From assembly GCA_028280445.1 (NCBI GenBank), contig JANQLU010000047.1:20961-84960 (forward strand): a stretch of DNA of 64,000 nt. Reading direction: 5' to 3'. The DNA is from Pirellulaceae bacterium (GTDB taxonomy: Bacteria > Planctomycetota > Planctomycetia > Pirellulales > Pirellulaceae). Below are positions 63,854-64,000 of the stretch, piece by piece. Within the stretch, counting starts at the first letter, position 1. The number at the start of each line of letters is the position of its first letter. The notes beneath the pieces are model-generated. The model was not told the origin of the DNA and did not search any database. It worked only from the letters and a program-made list of their open reading frames with translations. Made by a program: the position numbers and the translations under genes.

Positions 63854-64000
63854 GTAGGGCCGGTTCCTACCGGCCAATCCAACAAAACGGCCGGTAGGAA
63901 CCGGCCCTACTTAACTACGCACGGCTAAACCAGTCATCCTGAGTGGGTGCCGTTGGTTTCGGGAAGGTGAGGTTCCTGCCGAACCAAATCCTGTGAGCGG
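63854..64000. repeat. Family A pair, then family B and C at window edge
   Basis: A full family A pair lies at 63854-63910. A family B half starts at 63961 and a family C unit (GTGAGCGG) is cut by the window end at 64000. The cluster continues beyond the window. Confidence 0.75.

Overview
The window looks like the chromosome of a planctomycete, probably from the Pirellula/Rhodopirellula/Mariniblastus side of the phylum. This is inferred from gene content only: a DUF1080 (3-keto-disaccharide hydrolase) protein, an SHD1-type domain, a large membrane Ser/Thr kinase with a TPR-like tail, HtrA-type proteases with Lys-rich tails, a BNR/sortilin-type propeller, a TatC with a very large loop insertion, and many palindromic intergenic repeats. 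Genes lie on both strands in short operons. No tRNA, rRNA, CRISPR array, prophage, integrase or transposase was seen.

Layout. 0-10 kb: a structured leader or small RNA with a strong terminator, then rpsA, an endonuclease V homologue, a methyltransferase, a VOC protein, an NTase-HD protein, greA and a zinc-ribbon coiled-coil protein. 8.5-12.4 kb: the information-processing pair dnaG-rpoD (minus strand). 12.8-25 kb: secreted proteins, an AraC-type regulator, an esterase lipoprotein, an M24 peptidase with a Ser/Thr kinase, a PLP decarboxylase, a membrane-anchored propeller and an MBL hydrolase. 25.6-28.3 kb: an active HtrA-like protease followed by a catalytically dead relative. 28.3-33.5 kb: ruvX, a lipase, a mannose-1-phosphate guanylyltransferase and a UDP-sugar pyrophosphorylase. 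33.5-36.1 kb: DUF1080 and HTTM-like membrane genes. 38-47.6 kb: tatC, manA, a CASTOR/POLLUX-like channel, a cation exchanger and a B12-binding radical SAM gene. 47.9-64 kb: a BNR propeller, an LpxH-like phosphatase, a CBS protein with a pilin-like signal, soluble transhydrogenase, a transglutaminase-like protein, hppD and recQ.

The main discovery is three exported thioredoxin-like proteins whose reading frames are each split by a single in-frame UGA exactly where a redox Cys would be expected: 36910-37983 (UGA at 37096), 57820-58989 minus (UGA at 58809-58807) and 62170-63222 (UGA at 62404). In the first and third, a hairpin downstream of the UGA has identical geometry: a 5-bp stem at +24..28/+32..36 and a 3-nt loop beginning GU at +29/+30. 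That is what a bacterial SECIS element should look like. A standard gene caller would break all three genes. They are read here as selenoproteins of a periplasmic redox system. The Sec machinery (selA, selB, selC, selD) is not in the window.

Intergenic space is filled with at least seven families of short palindromic or inverted repeats (called A to G here), several nested inside one another, plus a longer dispersed element of about 170-190 bp seen near both ends of the window.
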